From positions 1 to 64,000 of the forward strand of contig JBKQHO010000050.1 of assembly GCA_052267165.1 (NCBI GenBank): 64,000 nt of DNA. Direction: 5' to 3'. Made by a program: the position numbers and the translations under genes. Source of the DNA: CAWICD01 sp052267165. GTDB taxonomy: Bacteria > Vulcanimicrobiota > Vulcanimicrobiia > Vulcanimicrobiales > Vulcanimicrobiaceae. A model generated the notes under the pieces. The model did not search any database and was not told where the DNA came from. It worked only from the letters and a program-made list of their open reading frames with translations. Below are positions 50,613-59,770 of the stretch, one piece after another (position 1 is the stretch's first letter; every line of letters begins with the position of its first letter).

Positions 50613-52058
50613 TTGAGCAGCACCGCGGACAGCGTCGAAAGCCTCGCCAACCAGGAGTACAAGTGGGGCTTCGTCACGGACATCGAGTCCGATGTGATTC
50701 CGCGCGGCCTGAGCGAAGACGTCGTGCGCTTGATCTCGGCCAAGAAAGACGAACCGGCCTGGCTGCTCGAATGGCGGCTGAAGGCGTTTCGCGTCTGGCA
50801 AGCGATGAGCGAGCCGCAATGGTCCAACCTCCGCTATCCGAAGATCGATTTCCAAGACATCATCTACTACGCGGCGCCCAAAGCCAAGAACGACGCGCCC
50901 AAGAGCTTGGACGAGATCGATCCCGAGCTGCTCGACACCTATAGCAAGCTCGGCATTCCGCTGAAAGAGCAAGAACTGCTCGCCGGAATCGCGGTCGATG
51001 CGGTGTTCGATAGCGTCTCGGTAGCCACGACGTTCAAAGGCAAGCTCAAGGCGATGGGCATCATCTTCGGCTCCTTCTCGCAAGCGGTGCGCGAATATCC
51101 CGAGCTCGTGCGAAAATATCTGGGCTCGGTCGTATCGCCCGCCGACAACTACTTCGCGGCCCTCAACTCTGCGGTATTCAGCGACGGCTCGTTCTGCTAC
51201 ATTCCCAAAGGCGTGCGCTGTCCGATGGAGCTGTCCACGTACTTTCGCATCAACGCCAAGGACACGGGCCAGTTCGAGCGGACGCTGCTGGTCGCCGACG
51301 AGGGCGCCGTGGTCAGCTACCTCGAGGGCTGCACGGCACCGATGCGCGACACCAATCAGCTGCACGCGGCGGTGGTCGAGCTCGTCGCATTGGACGGCGC
51401 TGCGATCAAGTACTCGACGGTGCAGAACTGGTATCCCGGCGACAAAGAGGGCAAGGGCGGCATCTACAACTTCGTCACAAAGCGCGGCTCGTGCGCGGCA
51501 AATGCGAAAATCTCCTGGACCCAGGTCGAGACCGGGTCGGCGATCACCTGGAAGTATCCGAGCTGCGTGCTGGCCGGCGACAACTCCGTCGGCGAGTTCT
51601 ACTCGGTGGCGCTCACGAACCACTACCAGCAGGCGGACACGGGCACGAAGATGATCCACATCGGGAAGAATACGAAGAGCACGATCGTCTCCAAGGGGAT
51701 CTCGGCCGGACACGGCCGCAACACGTACCGCGGCGCCGTGAAGATCATGAAGTCGGCGGTCGGCGCGCGCAACTTCTCGCAATGCGACTCGATGCTCTTG
51801 GGCAGCCTCTGCGAAGCTCACACGTTCCCCTACATCGAGGTCAGCAACACCTCGTCGCAAGTGGAGCACGAAGCATCCACCTCCAAGATCGGCGAGGACC
51901 AGATCTTCTACTGCCGCCAGCGCGGCATCGGCGCCGAAGACGCCGTCTCGATGATCGTGAACGGGTTCTGCAAGGAAGTCTTCCGCGAGCTCCCCATGGA
52001 GTTCGCCGTGGAGGCCCAAAAACTGCTCGGCATAAGCTTGGAAGGCAGCGTGGGTTAA
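50613..52058 (+). CDS. sufB: Fe-S cluster assembly protein SufB
   Basis: Scaffold subunit of SufBC2D, 481 residues. Conserved features: KWGFVTDIESDVIPRGLSEDVV, the long beta-helix with SDGSFCYIPKGVRCP, NFVTKRGSCAANAKISWTQVETGSA and the C-terminal SQCDSMLLG, which has the cluster-linked cysteine (Cys405 region of E. coli SufB). The start is inferred as TTG 50613 (MSSTADSVES); no ATG or GTG lies in frame between the hesB stop and the conserved region. The ribosome-binding site is weak. Confidence 0.93.
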   Translation: MSSTADSVESLANQEYKWGFVTDIESDVIPRGLSEDVVRLISAKKDEPAWLLEWRLKAFRVWQAMSEPQWSNLRYPKIDFQDIIYYAAPKAKNDAPKSLDEIDPELLDTYSKLGIPLKEQELLAGIAVDAVFDSVSVATTFKGKLKAMGIIFGSFSQAVREYPELVRKYLGSVVSPADNYFAALNSAVFSDGSFCYIPKGVRCPMELSTYFRINAKDTGQFERTLLVADEGAVVSYLEGCTAPMRDTNQLHAAVVELVALDGAAIKYSTVQNWYPGDKEGKGGIYNFVTKRGSCAANAKISWTQVETGSAITWKYPSCVLAGDNSVGEFYSVALTNHYQQADTGTKMIHIGKNTKSTIVSKGISAGHGRNTYRGAVKIMKSAVGARNFSQCDSMLLGSLCEAHTFPYIEVSNTSSQVEHEASTSKIGEDQIFYCRQRGIGAEDAVSMIVNGFCKEVFRELPMEFAVEAQKLLGISLEGSVG

Positions 52059-52062
52059 AGCG

Positions 52063-52839
52063 ATGGCACTGCTCGATATCAAGGGCCTCTTTGCCCGGGT
52101 CGGTGAGCGCGAGATCCTCAAGGGCATCGATCTGACGATCCAACCGGGTGAAGTCCACGCCATCATGGGTCCGAACGGTTCCGGAAAGAGCACGCTCTCG
52201 CAAGTGCTGGCGGGACGTGAGTCCTATGTGGTCACCGCCGGCGAAGTAGTGTACGAAGGCAAGGATCTGCTGCAGATGCCGGCCGAGGATCGCGCGCGGC
52301 AGGGCGTCTACCTGGCGTTTCAATATCCGGTGGAGATCCCCGGCATCAGCAACCTCTACTTCCTCAAAGCCGCGGTCAACGCAGCTCGAAGGGACAAAGG
52401 GCTTCCGGAAGTGGACGCCATGGACTTCCTGAGCCTCATCCAGGAAAAGCTGGCGCTGATGGAGATGGATGCGTCGCTCCTAAACCGCTCGGTCAACGTG
52501 GGCTTCTCCGGCGGGGAAAAGAAACGCAACGAGATCTTCCACATGGCGGTGCTCGAGCCCAAGCTCGCCATTCTCGACGAGACCGATTCCGGGCTCGACA
52601 TCGATGCGCTCAAGCTCGTGGCCAGCGGCGTCAACAAGCTGCGCAGCGCCCAGCGTTCGCTCATCGTGATCACGCACTATCAGCGTCTGCTCGATTACAT
52701 CACGCCCGATTTCGTGCACGTGCTGGCCGACGGTCGCATCGTCAAATCCGGCGGCAGCGGGTTGGCTCACGAACTCGAGCGCAGCGGCTACGCGGGTCTA
52801 GGGATTCACGATCCCGAGGAGACGGTCGCGAGCGTATGA
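52063..52839 (+). CDS. sufC: Fe-S cluster assembly ATPase SufC
   Basis: ABC-type ATPase of SufBC2D, 258 residues. Walker A GPNGSGKSTLS, SufC-typical VYLAFQYPVEIPGI, the signature FSGGEKKRNEI and Walker B LAILDETDSGLDID are intact, including the switch histidine in VITHYQRLL. Overlaps sufD by four bases. Confidence 0.96.
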   Translation: MALLDIKGLFARVGEREILKGIDLTIQPGEVHAIMGPNGSGKSTLSQVLAGRESYVVTAGEVVYEGKDLLQMPAEDRARQGVYLAFQYPVEIPGISNLYFLKAAVNAARRDKGLPEVDAMDFLSLIQEKLALMEMDASLLNRSVNVGFSGGEKKRNEIFHMAVLEPKLAILDETDSGLDIDALKLVASGVNKLRSAQRSLIVITHYQRLLDYITPDFVHVLADGRIVKSGGSGLAHELERSGYAGLGIHDPEETVASV

Positions 52840-54122
52840 CGACGCAGACCGATTCGTGGCTCGCCCATTTCGCCGACCGGACGCGAAACGCGCCGCGGCC
52901 CGACGCGCCGTGGATCGAGCGGTTGCGTCAGTCCGCCTTCGCGCGGTTTTCCGCGCTGCGCTTTCCGACGGCCCGCGACGAAGAGTGGCGCTACACCGAC
53001 GTCGAGCCCATCGCGACGTCCGCATTCGAGCCGGCCCCGGCAGCCTGGGCGAACGCCGACGCGCTCGCGCCGTTCGCTCGAGGCCATCGCTTGGTGTTCG
53101 TCAACGGCCGCCTTCAGCGGCCCATTCCCGCGTTTCCCTCCGGTCTGACCGGAGGACTGCTGAACGGTCAGAAACTCGAGAACGGCTGCGAGCTCAAGAG
53201 CTTCCCGTGGGAACACTTGGCGAAGCACGCTGCCTTCGAAGCCGACGCTTTCGTCGCGTTGAACACGGCGTTCCTCGGCGAAGCCGCCTGCCTTCAGATC
53301 GCGCGCGAAGCGGTTATCGAAGCGCCGATTCATCTCGTCTACATCACCGTGCCCGGCTCGAAGCCGATCGCCTCGCATCCTCGCACGCTCATCGTCGTCG
53401 GGGAGTTCGCCCGCTGTACCCTGGTGGAAACCTATCTGGGAACGGGCGACTATCTCAGCAACTCCGTCACGGAGCTCGTCGTCGGCGCCGGCGCGAGCGT
53501 CGACCACTATAAGGTGCAGATGGAGTCGCGAGGCGCGTTTCACGTCGCCACCCTGGCGACGCAACTGGCGCGGGACGCCCATTATTCCACGACGTCCTTC
53601 TCACTCGGCGGGTCGCTGGTGCGGAACAATTCCAATGCGCGGCTCTCGGAAGGATCGGAGGCCACGCTCAACGGCTTGTATCTCGTCGAAGGCGTGCAGC
53701 ACGTCGACAATCAGCTTACGGTCGACCATGCGGAACCGAACGCGTCGAGCCAGGAGCTCTACAAGGGCATTCTCGACGGCATGGCCAGCGCAGCCTTCAG
53801 CGGCAAGATCGTGGTCCGCAAAGACGCGCAAAAGACCGATGCCAAGCAGTCGAACCGGAATCTGATCCTCTCCGACGATGCGGTGGTCAATACCAAGCCG
53901 GTTTTGCAGATTCTCGCCGACGACGTCCGCTGCACGCACGGCGCGACCATCGGCCAGTTGGACGGCGAAGCAACCTTCTATCTGCGTTCGCGCGGGATCG
54001 GCAGAGACGAGGCGCGCAGCATGCTCACCTACGCCTTCGCCCAAGACGTGATCGAGCGCGTGAAGGTCCCCGCATTACGGACCACGCTCGAGCGCGCGAT
54101 CTTCGAGAAATTCGCATGCTAG
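52836..54122 (+). CDS. sufD: Fe-S cluster assembly protein SufD
   Basis: SufB paralogue and third member of SufBC2D, 428 residues. It has the SufD N-terminal helical part (RDEEWRYTDVEPI) and the beta-helix ending with GATIGQLDGEATFYLRSRGI, which contains the conserved histidine before GATIG. Overlaps both neighbours (sufC by four, sufS by seven bases). Confidence 0.94.
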   Translation: MTTQTDSWLAHFADRTRNAPRPDAPWIERLRQSAFARFSALRFPTARDEEWRYTDVEPIATSAFEPAPAAWANADALAPFARGHRLVFVNGRLQRPIPAFPSGLTGGLLNGQKLENGCELKSFPWEHLAKHAAFEADAFVALNTAFLGEAACLQIAREAVIEAPIHLVYITVPGSKPIASHPRTLIVVGEFARCTLVETYLGTGDYLSNSVTELVVGAGASVDHYKVQMESRGAFHVATLATQLARDAHYSTTSFSLGGSLVRNNSNARLSEGSEATLNGLYLVEGVQHVDNQLTVDHAEPNASSQELYKGILDGMASAAFSGKIVVRKDAQKTDAKQSNRNLILSDDAVVNTKPVLQILADDVRCTHGATIGQLDGEATFYLRSRGIGRDEARSMLTYAFAQDVIERVKVPALRTTLERAIFEKFAC

Positions 54123-55363
54123 CCGCCGATCGCGTCGGCCCGCCGCTTCTCGACGTAGCGGCGATCCGTAAGGACTTCCCGGTGCTGCAGCAGACGGTGC
54201 ACGGCAAACCGCTCGTCTACCTGGACAGCGCCGCGACGGCCCAAAAGCCGTACGCCGTGATCGACGCAATCCGCCGCTTCAACGAAGTCGACTGTGCCAA
54301 CATTCACCGCGGCGTTCATGAGTTGAGTCAACGTTCTACCGCCGCCTACGAAGCAACGCGCACCAAGGCGATGCGGTATCTGAATTCGGCCGCCGAGCAC
54401 GAACTCGTCTTCGTCAGGGGCACGACCGAGGCCATCAACCTGGTGGCCTCGAGTTGGGGCCGCGGAAACGTCAAGCCCGGCGACGAGATCATCATCTCCG
54501 CTCTCGAGCACCATTCCAACATCGTGCCGTGGCAGATGCTCTGCGAGGCAACGGGCGCGTCGCTGCGCTTCATCCCCATCGACGATCGAGGCGACCTGGT
54601 CCTCGACGCGTACGAGAAGCTCCTCAATCACCGCACCCGCATGGTCGCCGTCTCCCACGTCTCCAACGCGCTGGGCACGATCAACCCGGTGGGGTTCATC
54701 ATCGAGAAGGCCCACGCGTCCGGCGCGTTGGCATTGATCGACGGTGCCCAAGCGGTTCCCCACATGAAGGTCGACGTGCGCGCCCTCGACGCCGATTTCT
54801 ACGCCTTTTCCGGACACAAGCTGTTCGGCCCGACCGGCGTCGGCATGCTCTACGGCAAGGCCAAGCTGCTCGAGTCGATGCCGCCTTATCAAGGCGGCGG
54901 CGACATGATCCGCACGGTCACGCTCGAAAAGACGACCTACAACGACCTGCCGTACAAGTTCGAGGCCGGCACGCCGAACATCGCCGGCGGGATCGGCCTG
55001 GGGGCAGCGTTCGATTACGTCTCGGCCGTCGACCTCGACGCGATCGCCGCCTACGAGCATGAGCTCCTCGTCCACGGAACCGCGCTGCTCGAGCAGATTC
55101 CCGGCCTGCGGATCATCGGAACGGCACGCGACAAGGCTTCGGTGCTCTCGTTCGTGATGGACGGCATCCATCCGCACGACATCGGCACGATCCTCGACCG
55201 GCTCGGAATCGCCGTTCGAACCGGCCATCACTGTGCTCAGCCCGTGATGGACCGCTTCGGAATTCCCGCCACGACGCGTGCCTCGCTCGCCTTTTACAAC
55301 ACCCCGGCGGAGCTCGATCGACTGGCGGCCGGTCTCACAAAGGTCCAGGAGATGTTCGCCTGA
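54116..55363 (+). CDS. sufS: Cysteine desulfurase SufS
   Basis: PLP enzyme that takes sulfur from cysteine for the Suf system, 415 residues. The PLP lysine is in FSGHKLFGPTG, and the catalytic cysteine in RTGHHCAQPVMDRF, the type II (SufS) form with a short loop. The ATG overlaps the sufD end. A second desulfurase, NifS, is encoded 0.8 kb downstream. Confidence 0.94.
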   Translation: MLAADRVGPPLLDVAAIRKDFPVLQQTVHGKPLVYLDSAATAQKPYAVIDAIRRFNEVDCANIHRGVHELSQRSTAAYEATRTKAMRYLNSAAEHELVFVRGTTEAINLVASSWGRGNVKPGDEIIISALEHHSNIVPWQMLCEATGASLRFIPIDDRGDLVLDAYEKLLNHRTRMVAVSHVSNALGTINPVGFIIEKAHASGALALIDGAQAVPHMKVDVRALDADFYAFSGHKLFGPTGVGMLYGKAKLLESMPPYQGGGDMIRTVTLEKTTYNDLPYKFEAGTPNIAGGIGLGAAFDYVSAVDLDAIAAYEHELLVHGTALLEQIPGLRIIGTARDKASVLSFVMDGIHPHDIGTILDRLGIAVRTGHHCAQPVMDRFGIPATTRASLAFYNTPAELDRLAAGLTKVQEMFA

Positions 55364-55869
55364 TGTTCGACGATCTCTATCAGGAAGTCATCATCGACCA
55401 CAGCAAGCGGCCGCGCAACCACCGGGCGATGGAGGATGCCAACCGCCGCGCCGACGGCCACAACCAGCTGTGCGGCGACAAGCTTCGTTTATACCTGAAG
55501 CTCGAGGACGACCGGGTCGCGGACGCCAGCTTCGAGGGCTCGGGCTGCGCCATCTCGACCGCCGCCGCCTCGTTGATGACGGAGAGCCTGAAGGGGAAGA
55601 CGCGTGAGGAGTCGCTGAAGCTGCTCGACACCTTCCACGAGCTGCTCACGACGGACACGCCGGTGCGCCGCGACCTCGGCAAGCTCGTCGTCTTCTGCGG
55701 AGTGCGCGAGTACCCGGCGCGAGTCAAGTGCGCAACGCTCGCGTGGCACACCCTCAAGTCGGCGCTGGTGACGACGACGGTAAGGACGGAGCTGGTCACG
55801 ACGGAGCTCATCACGCTGGAGCCGGTGACAACCGAACTGGTGACGACCGAACTGGTGACGACGGAATGA
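55363..55869 (+). CDS. sufU: SufU zinc-type sulfur-transfer protein with a repetitive tail
   Basis: SufU receives sulfur from SufS. The core (about 140 residues) has the zinc ligands in HNQLCGDKL, FEGSGCAISTA and ARVKCATLAW. It lacks the full C-terminal region of NifU, so it is not a NifU. The last 25 or so residues are five copies of a 15-bp unit encoding E-L-V-T-T, an odd extension. The ATG overlaps the sufS stop and the end overlaps sufT by four bases. Confidence 0.92.
   Translation: MFDDLYQEVIIDHSKRPRNHRAMEDANRRADGHNQLCGDKLRLYLKLEDDRVADASFEGSGCAISTAAASLMTESLKGKTREESLKLLDTFHELLTTDTPVRRDLGKLVVFCGVREYPARVKCATLAWHTLKSALVTTTVRTELVTTELITLEPVTTELVTTELVTTE
55789..55866 (+). repeat. Five 15-bp tandem repeats at the 3' end of sufU
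   Basis: Units start at 55789, 55804, 55819, 55834 and 55849, with the consensus GAACTGGTGACGACG; the last two differ by one base, and a sixth unit is cut at GAA by the stop. In-frame, so changes in copy number would alter tail length without shifting the frame. The end of the repeat carries the start of sufT. Confidence 0.75.
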
Positions 55870-56201
55870 GCCTGCGAGAGCAAGTGATCGCGGCGCTGCG
55901 CACGGTGCGCGATCCCGAACTGCCGGTCAGCGTCTACGATCTCGGGCTGATCTACGCGCTCGAAACGGATTCGAGCGGCGCCGTCGCGATCCTCATGACG
56001 CTGACCGCGCCGAATTGCCCCACGGCGGGCACGCTACCGGGCGAGGTGGAACGCGCCGTGCGAGCGATTCCCGGCGTCGCCGACGTCTGCTTGGAGCTGA
56101 CCTTCGAGCCCGCCTGGTCGAAGGAGCGCGTTGCGCCGGCGGTTAGACTCTTTCTGGGATTGGACGATTCGTCGAGTTCGCTCGTGAGGCTTCGTCTGTG
56201 A
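55866..56201 (+). CDS. sufT: SufT/MIP18-family (DUF59) Fe-S assembly protein
   Basis: A 111-residue DUF59 protein: REQVIAALRTVRDPELPVSVYDLGLIY, then MTLTAPNCPTAG with the conserved cysteine and LTFEPAWSKERV. SufT-type proteins help load Fe-S clusters onto target enzymes. Start ATG 55866 overlaps sufU; the GTG of nifS overlaps its stop (GTGA). Confidence 0.88.
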   Translation: MSLREQVIAALRTVRDPELPVSVYDLGLIYALETDSSGAVAILMTLTAPNCPTAGTLPGEVERAVRAIPGVADVCLELTFEPAWSKERVAPAVRLFLGLDDSSSSLVRLRL

Positions 56202-57436
56202 TCGAGATGCAGCGCGCAGCACAGCCCGAGCCCACGGTGCGGCGCAGCTATCTCGACAACGGCGCGACGACCAGAGTCGATCCGAAGGTCGTCGAAGCGA
56301 TGCTGCCCTTCTTCACCGAGCAGTTCGGCAACGCCTCATCCAAGCACGACTTCGGCGAAGAGGTGGGCGGCGCCGTGCGGACGGCGAGGCGACAGCTCAA
56401 GGCACTGATCGGCGCGGCGCTCGACGAGGAGATCGTTTTCACCTCGAGCGGAACGGAAGCCGACAACACCGCGCTCCTTTCGGCACTTGAAACGCAAACC
56501 GGCCGGAATGAAGTGATCACCTCGCAGGTGGAGCATCCGGCGATTCTGGCGCTCTGCGAACATCTCGAAAAGACGGGCCGCGCGAAGATCCACCGCATTC
56601 CCGTCGACGGCAGCGGCCGGCTCGACCTCGACGCCTATCGCCGCGCGCTCAGCTCGAAGGTGGCCTGCGTCTCCCTGATGTGGGCCAACAATGAGACGGG
56701 CGTCGTTTTTCCGGTCGAGCAGCTCGCGGCCTCGGCGCACGAAGCCGGCGCACTCTTCCACTCCGACGCCGTCCAGGCGGTGGGCAAGATCCCGATCGAC
56801 GTTAAGCAGACGCAGATCGACTTGTTGTCGCTCTCGGCACACAAATTCCATGGGCCGAAAGGGATCGGCGCGCTCTACGTCCGCAAAGGCGTGCCGCTGC
56901 AACCATTGATCCGCGGCGGCCGCCAGGAGCGCGGACGGCGTGCAGGCACGGAGAACGTACCGGCGATCGCCGGTCTCGGCAAAGCGGCGGAACTCGCTCG
57001 GCATTCCTTGCAACACGATATCCCGCGCGTGATGCAGTTGCGCGACGGCCTCGAGCGGCGACTCGTCGCGCGCATCGACGGTGCCATGGTCGTCGGGGGC
57101 GGAGCCGCGCGAATTCCGACCACGCTCAACCTCGCCTTCGACTATCTCGAGAGCGACTCGATCCTCGTGTTGCTCAATCGGCACGGCATCGCGGCTTCCT
57201 CCGGCTCGGCCTGCGCATCGGGCTCGATGGAGCCGTCGCACGTGTTGCGCGCGATGAAGGTGCCGTACACGGCGGCCCATGGCGCCGTGCGCTTTTCGCT
57301 CTCCCGCGAGAACACTGCCGAAGACGTCGATCGGGTAGTGGACGTGCTGCCGGAAATCGTAAGCCGGCTTCGCGAACCGGCGCTTGCCCTTGACGTGACC
57401 ATGAGCCACGGCGCCCTTGGCGGTAACTACGCATGA
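56198..57436 (+). CDS. nifS: Cysteine desulfurase NifS
   Basis: Type I PLP desulfurase of 412 residues. It shows YLDNGATTRVDPKVVEAMLPFF at the start, the PLP lysine in LSAHKFHGPKG, and the catalytic cysteine in SSGSACASGSMEPSHVL. This is the IscS/NifS form with the flexible loop. Encoded within the suf-nif run, so nitrogenase maturation can draw sulfur from two desulfurases. GTG start. Confidence 0.93.
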   Translation: MIEMQRAAQPEPTVRRSYLDNGATTRVDPKVVEAMLPFFTEQFGNASSKHDFGEEVGGAVRTARRQLKALIGAALDEEIVFTSSGTEADNTALLSALETQTGRNEVITSQVEHPAILALCEHLEKTGRAKIHRIPVDGSGRLDLDAYRRALSSKVACVSLMWANNETGVVFPVEQLAASAHEAGALFHSDAVQAVGKIPIDVKQTQIDLLSLSAHKFHGPKGIGALYVRKGVPLQPLIRGGRQERGRRAGTENVPAIAGLGKAAELARHSLQHDIPRVMQLRDGLERRLVARIDGAMVVGGGAARIPTTLNLAFDYLESDSILVLLNRHGIAASSGSACASGSMEPSHVLRAMKVPYTAAHGAVRFSLSRENTAEDVDRVVDVLPEIVSRLREPALALDVTMSHGALGGNYA

Positions 57437-58578
57437 ACCAAGATCTTCCCCGCGTCATCATCAATGATTCGACCCTCCGCGACGGCGAGCAGGCCCCGGC
57501 CGTGGTCTTTGCCGCGGAGGAAAAGATCCGCATCGCGCTGGCGCTGGAGCAAGCGGGTGTCGACGAGATCGAAGCCGGCATCCCGGCTATGGGCGATGCC
57601 GAGATCGACGTGATGCGCGCGATGGGAAAGGCGTTGCCGCGGTCCGCGGTGATCGCATGGTGCCGCATGACGCGGGCCGACGTCGACGCGGCGGTAAAGA
57701 CCGGGCTCAAGCGAGTCAATCTTTCCGTTCCCCTATCCGACCGCCAGATTCAGGTCAAGCTTGGCGGTGATCGCCAAGAGGCGCTGCGTCGCATTCGGGA
57801 CGTGATTCCGTATGCGCTCGAGCGCGGCTTCGAGGTCTCGGTGGGGGGCGAAGACGCCAGCCGCGCAGACCAGGATTTCGTCTCGACTGCCGTGCTGGAC
57901 GCCGAGGAGGCCGGGGCGACGAAGTTCCGTTTCGCCGACACCCTGGGCATCCTCGACCCGTTCCGGACCGATGCGATCTTCCGCAGGCTGCGGACCGTGA
58001 CCGATATGGATCTGGAGTTCCACGGACATAACGACTTCGGTCTCGCCACGGCCAATACGCTGGCGGCAATTCAGGCTGGAGCATCGCACGCCAGCGTCTG
58101 CGTGCTGGGCCTGGGCGAACGAGCGGGGAACGCCGCGCTCGAGGAAGTGGTCGCCGGACTGGCGCTGATCTATTCGCGCAAGACGAACGTCGATCTGTCC
58201 CGTCTCGCGGGACTGGCCGACATCGTGGCCTCCGCAGCCAGGCGGCCGATTCCAGCCGCCAAGCCGATCGTCGGCGGCGCGGCGTTCACCCACGAGTCCG
58301 GCTTGCACGTCAGCTCTCTGCTGAAGGATCCACAAACGTACGAGGCGGTCGATCCGCGCCGCTTCGGCCGGATGCGCAACTTCGTGCTCGGCAAGCACTC
58401 GGGCCGGGCATCGGTCGTGAACGCGCTGCAAGCTCTCGACTTGAGCGTGGATCACGAGAGCGCAGGCCTCATCCTCGAACAGGTTCGTGCCCACGCGGCT
58501 CGGACGAAACAGTCGGTCGGTCCGCGCGAGCTCCGCGAGTTTCACGCTAACGTCAACATGCTGGGATCACGTCCATGA
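57433..58578 (+). CDS. nifV: Homocitrate synthase NifV
   Basis: Makes homocitrate, the organic ligand of FeMo-co, from acetyl-CoA and 2-oxoglutarate. The 381-residue protein has the HMGL-like signature DSTLRDGEQAPAVVF and the metal-binding HGHNDFGLATAN stretch, with HESGLHVSSLLKD in the C-terminal communication region. Overlaps nifS and nifW by four bases. Confidence 0.95.
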   Translation: MNQDLPRVIINDSTLRDGEQAPAVVFAAEEKIRIALALEQAGVDEIEAGIPAMGDAEIDVMRAMGKALPRSAVIAWCRMTRADVDAAVKTGLKRVNLSVPLSDRQIQVKLGGDRQEALRRIRDVIPYALERGFEVSVGGEDASRADQDFVSTAVLDAEEAGATKFRFADTLGILDPFRTDAIFRRLRTVTDMDLEFHGHNDFGLATANTLAAIQAGASHASVCVLGLGERAGNAALEEVVAGLALIYSRKTNVDLSRLAGLADIVASAARRPIPAAKPIVGGAAFTHESGLHVSSLLKDPQTYEAVDPRRFGRMRNFVLGKHSGRASVVNALQALDLSVDHESAGLILEQVRAHAARTKQSVGPRELREFHANVNMLGSRP

Positions 58579-58907
58579 ACGTACTCGATCAGCTCAGAAG
58601 GCTCTCAAGCGCTGAGGACTTCTTCAACTTCCTCGATATTACTTACGATCCGGTGGTGCTCGACGTCATGCGCCTCCACATTCTCAAACGGATGGGCGAG
58701 TACTTGCAAAAGAACGAGAAGCCGTTGGCACAAGCCGACGAGCAAACCGCTCGTGCTCTTTGCCGAGCACACCTCGAGCGGGCTTACCGCGACTTCATCG
58801 AATCGACGCCGCTCGACGAGCGCGTGTTCAAGGTCTTGAAGGACGCGGTGAAGCCTCCGGCTACGCCGCTGATACAGCTCTCCACCGCGCCCAATGGGCA
58901 AGCGTAG
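58575..58907 (+). CDS. nifW: Nitrogenase-stabilising protein NifW
   Basis: A 110-residue protein starting LDQLRRLSSAEDFFNFLDI, followed by VDRMRLHILKRMG-like VLDVMRLHILKRMGEYL and FIESTPLDERVFKVLK. NifW protects or helps mature the MoFe protein under oxygen. Overlaps nifV and precedes fixA by eight bases. Confidence 0.93.
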   Translation: MNVLDQLRRLSSAEDFFNFLDITYDPVVLDVMRLHILKRMGEYLQKNEKPLAQADEQTARALCRAHLERAYRDFIESTPLDERVFKVLKDAVKPPATPLIQLSTAPNGQA

Positions 58908-58915
58908 GGGGAAAC

Positions 58916-59770
58916 ATGCATATCGTCGTTTGCATGAAGCAAGTCCCCGACAGCGCGCAGATTCGCGTCCATCCCGTTACGAATACGATCATGCGGCAAG
59001 GCGTCCCATCCGTCATCAATCCATACGATCTTTTCGCGCTCGAGGAAGCCTTGCGGCTGCGAGACAAGGTCGGTGGTCAGATCACGGTGCTCACGATGGG
59101 ACCGCCGATGGCGGAGGACAGCCTGCGCAAGGCGCTCGCGTTCGGCGCCGACCGCGCCGTTCTCTTGACGGATCGCCAATTCGCCGGATCGGACACGTTG
59201 GCTACGACCTACGCCCTGGCGAGCGCGATCCGCAAGGTGGGTGAAGTGTGGGGCGCTCCCCAGGTCGTGTTCACCGGAAAGCAGACCATCGATGGAGACA
59301 CCGCTCAGGTCGGGCCCGGCATCGCCAAGCGGATCAACTACAGTCAGTTGACGTACGTCTCGAACATTGCGTCCTTCGACCTCGAGGGCGGAACGATCAC
59401 GGTGCACCGTCGCGCCGAGGGCGGCGTGCAGGTCTTGGCGACCAGGCTTCCGGTGCTCATCACCATGCTCGAAGACACCAATGAGATCCGACGCGGCACG
59501 ATGGCCGACGCGTTACGCGCCGCGCAGGCCGAGATCATCAAGTGGGGCGCGGTCGATGCCGGTGTCCAGGAACTCACGCTTTGCGGCCTCCGCGGCTCAC
59601 CCACCGTCGTCAAGAAAGTCTTCGCGCCGACGCCGCGTGCGGAAAAGGCGCAGCAAATCCCCGTGACCGGCCGCAATTGGCACGACATTGCCGGCGATAT
59701 GATCGACGCCATTTTCTCGCGCCAGCCGAGTCTCGAAACCGACCTGCTTGCGCGAACGGAGAACTTCTGA
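58916..59770 (+). CDS. fixA: Electron-transfer flavoprotein beta subunit FixA
   Basis: Subunit of the FixABCX complex, which bifurcates electrons from NADH to quinone and to ferredoxin or flavodoxin for nitrogenase. The 284-residue protein has the ETF-beta start IVVCMKQVPDSAQIRV and GKQTIDGDTAQVGPGIAK. The ATG follows an AGGGGGAAA ribosome-binding site. Confidence 0.94.
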   Translation: MHIVVCMKQVPDSAQIRVHPVTNTIMRQGVPSVINPYDLFALEEALRLRDKVGGQITVLTMGPPMAEDSLRKALAFGADRAVLLTDRQFAGSDTLATTYALASAIRKVGEVWGAPQVVFTGKQTIDGDTAQVGPGIAKRINYSQLTYVSNIASFDLEGGTITVHRRAEGGVQVLATRLPVLITMLEDTNEIRRGTMADALRAAQAEIIKWGAVDAGVQELTLCGLRGSPTVVKKVFAPTPRAEKAQQIPVTGRNWHDIAGDMIDAIFSRQPSLETDLLARTENF

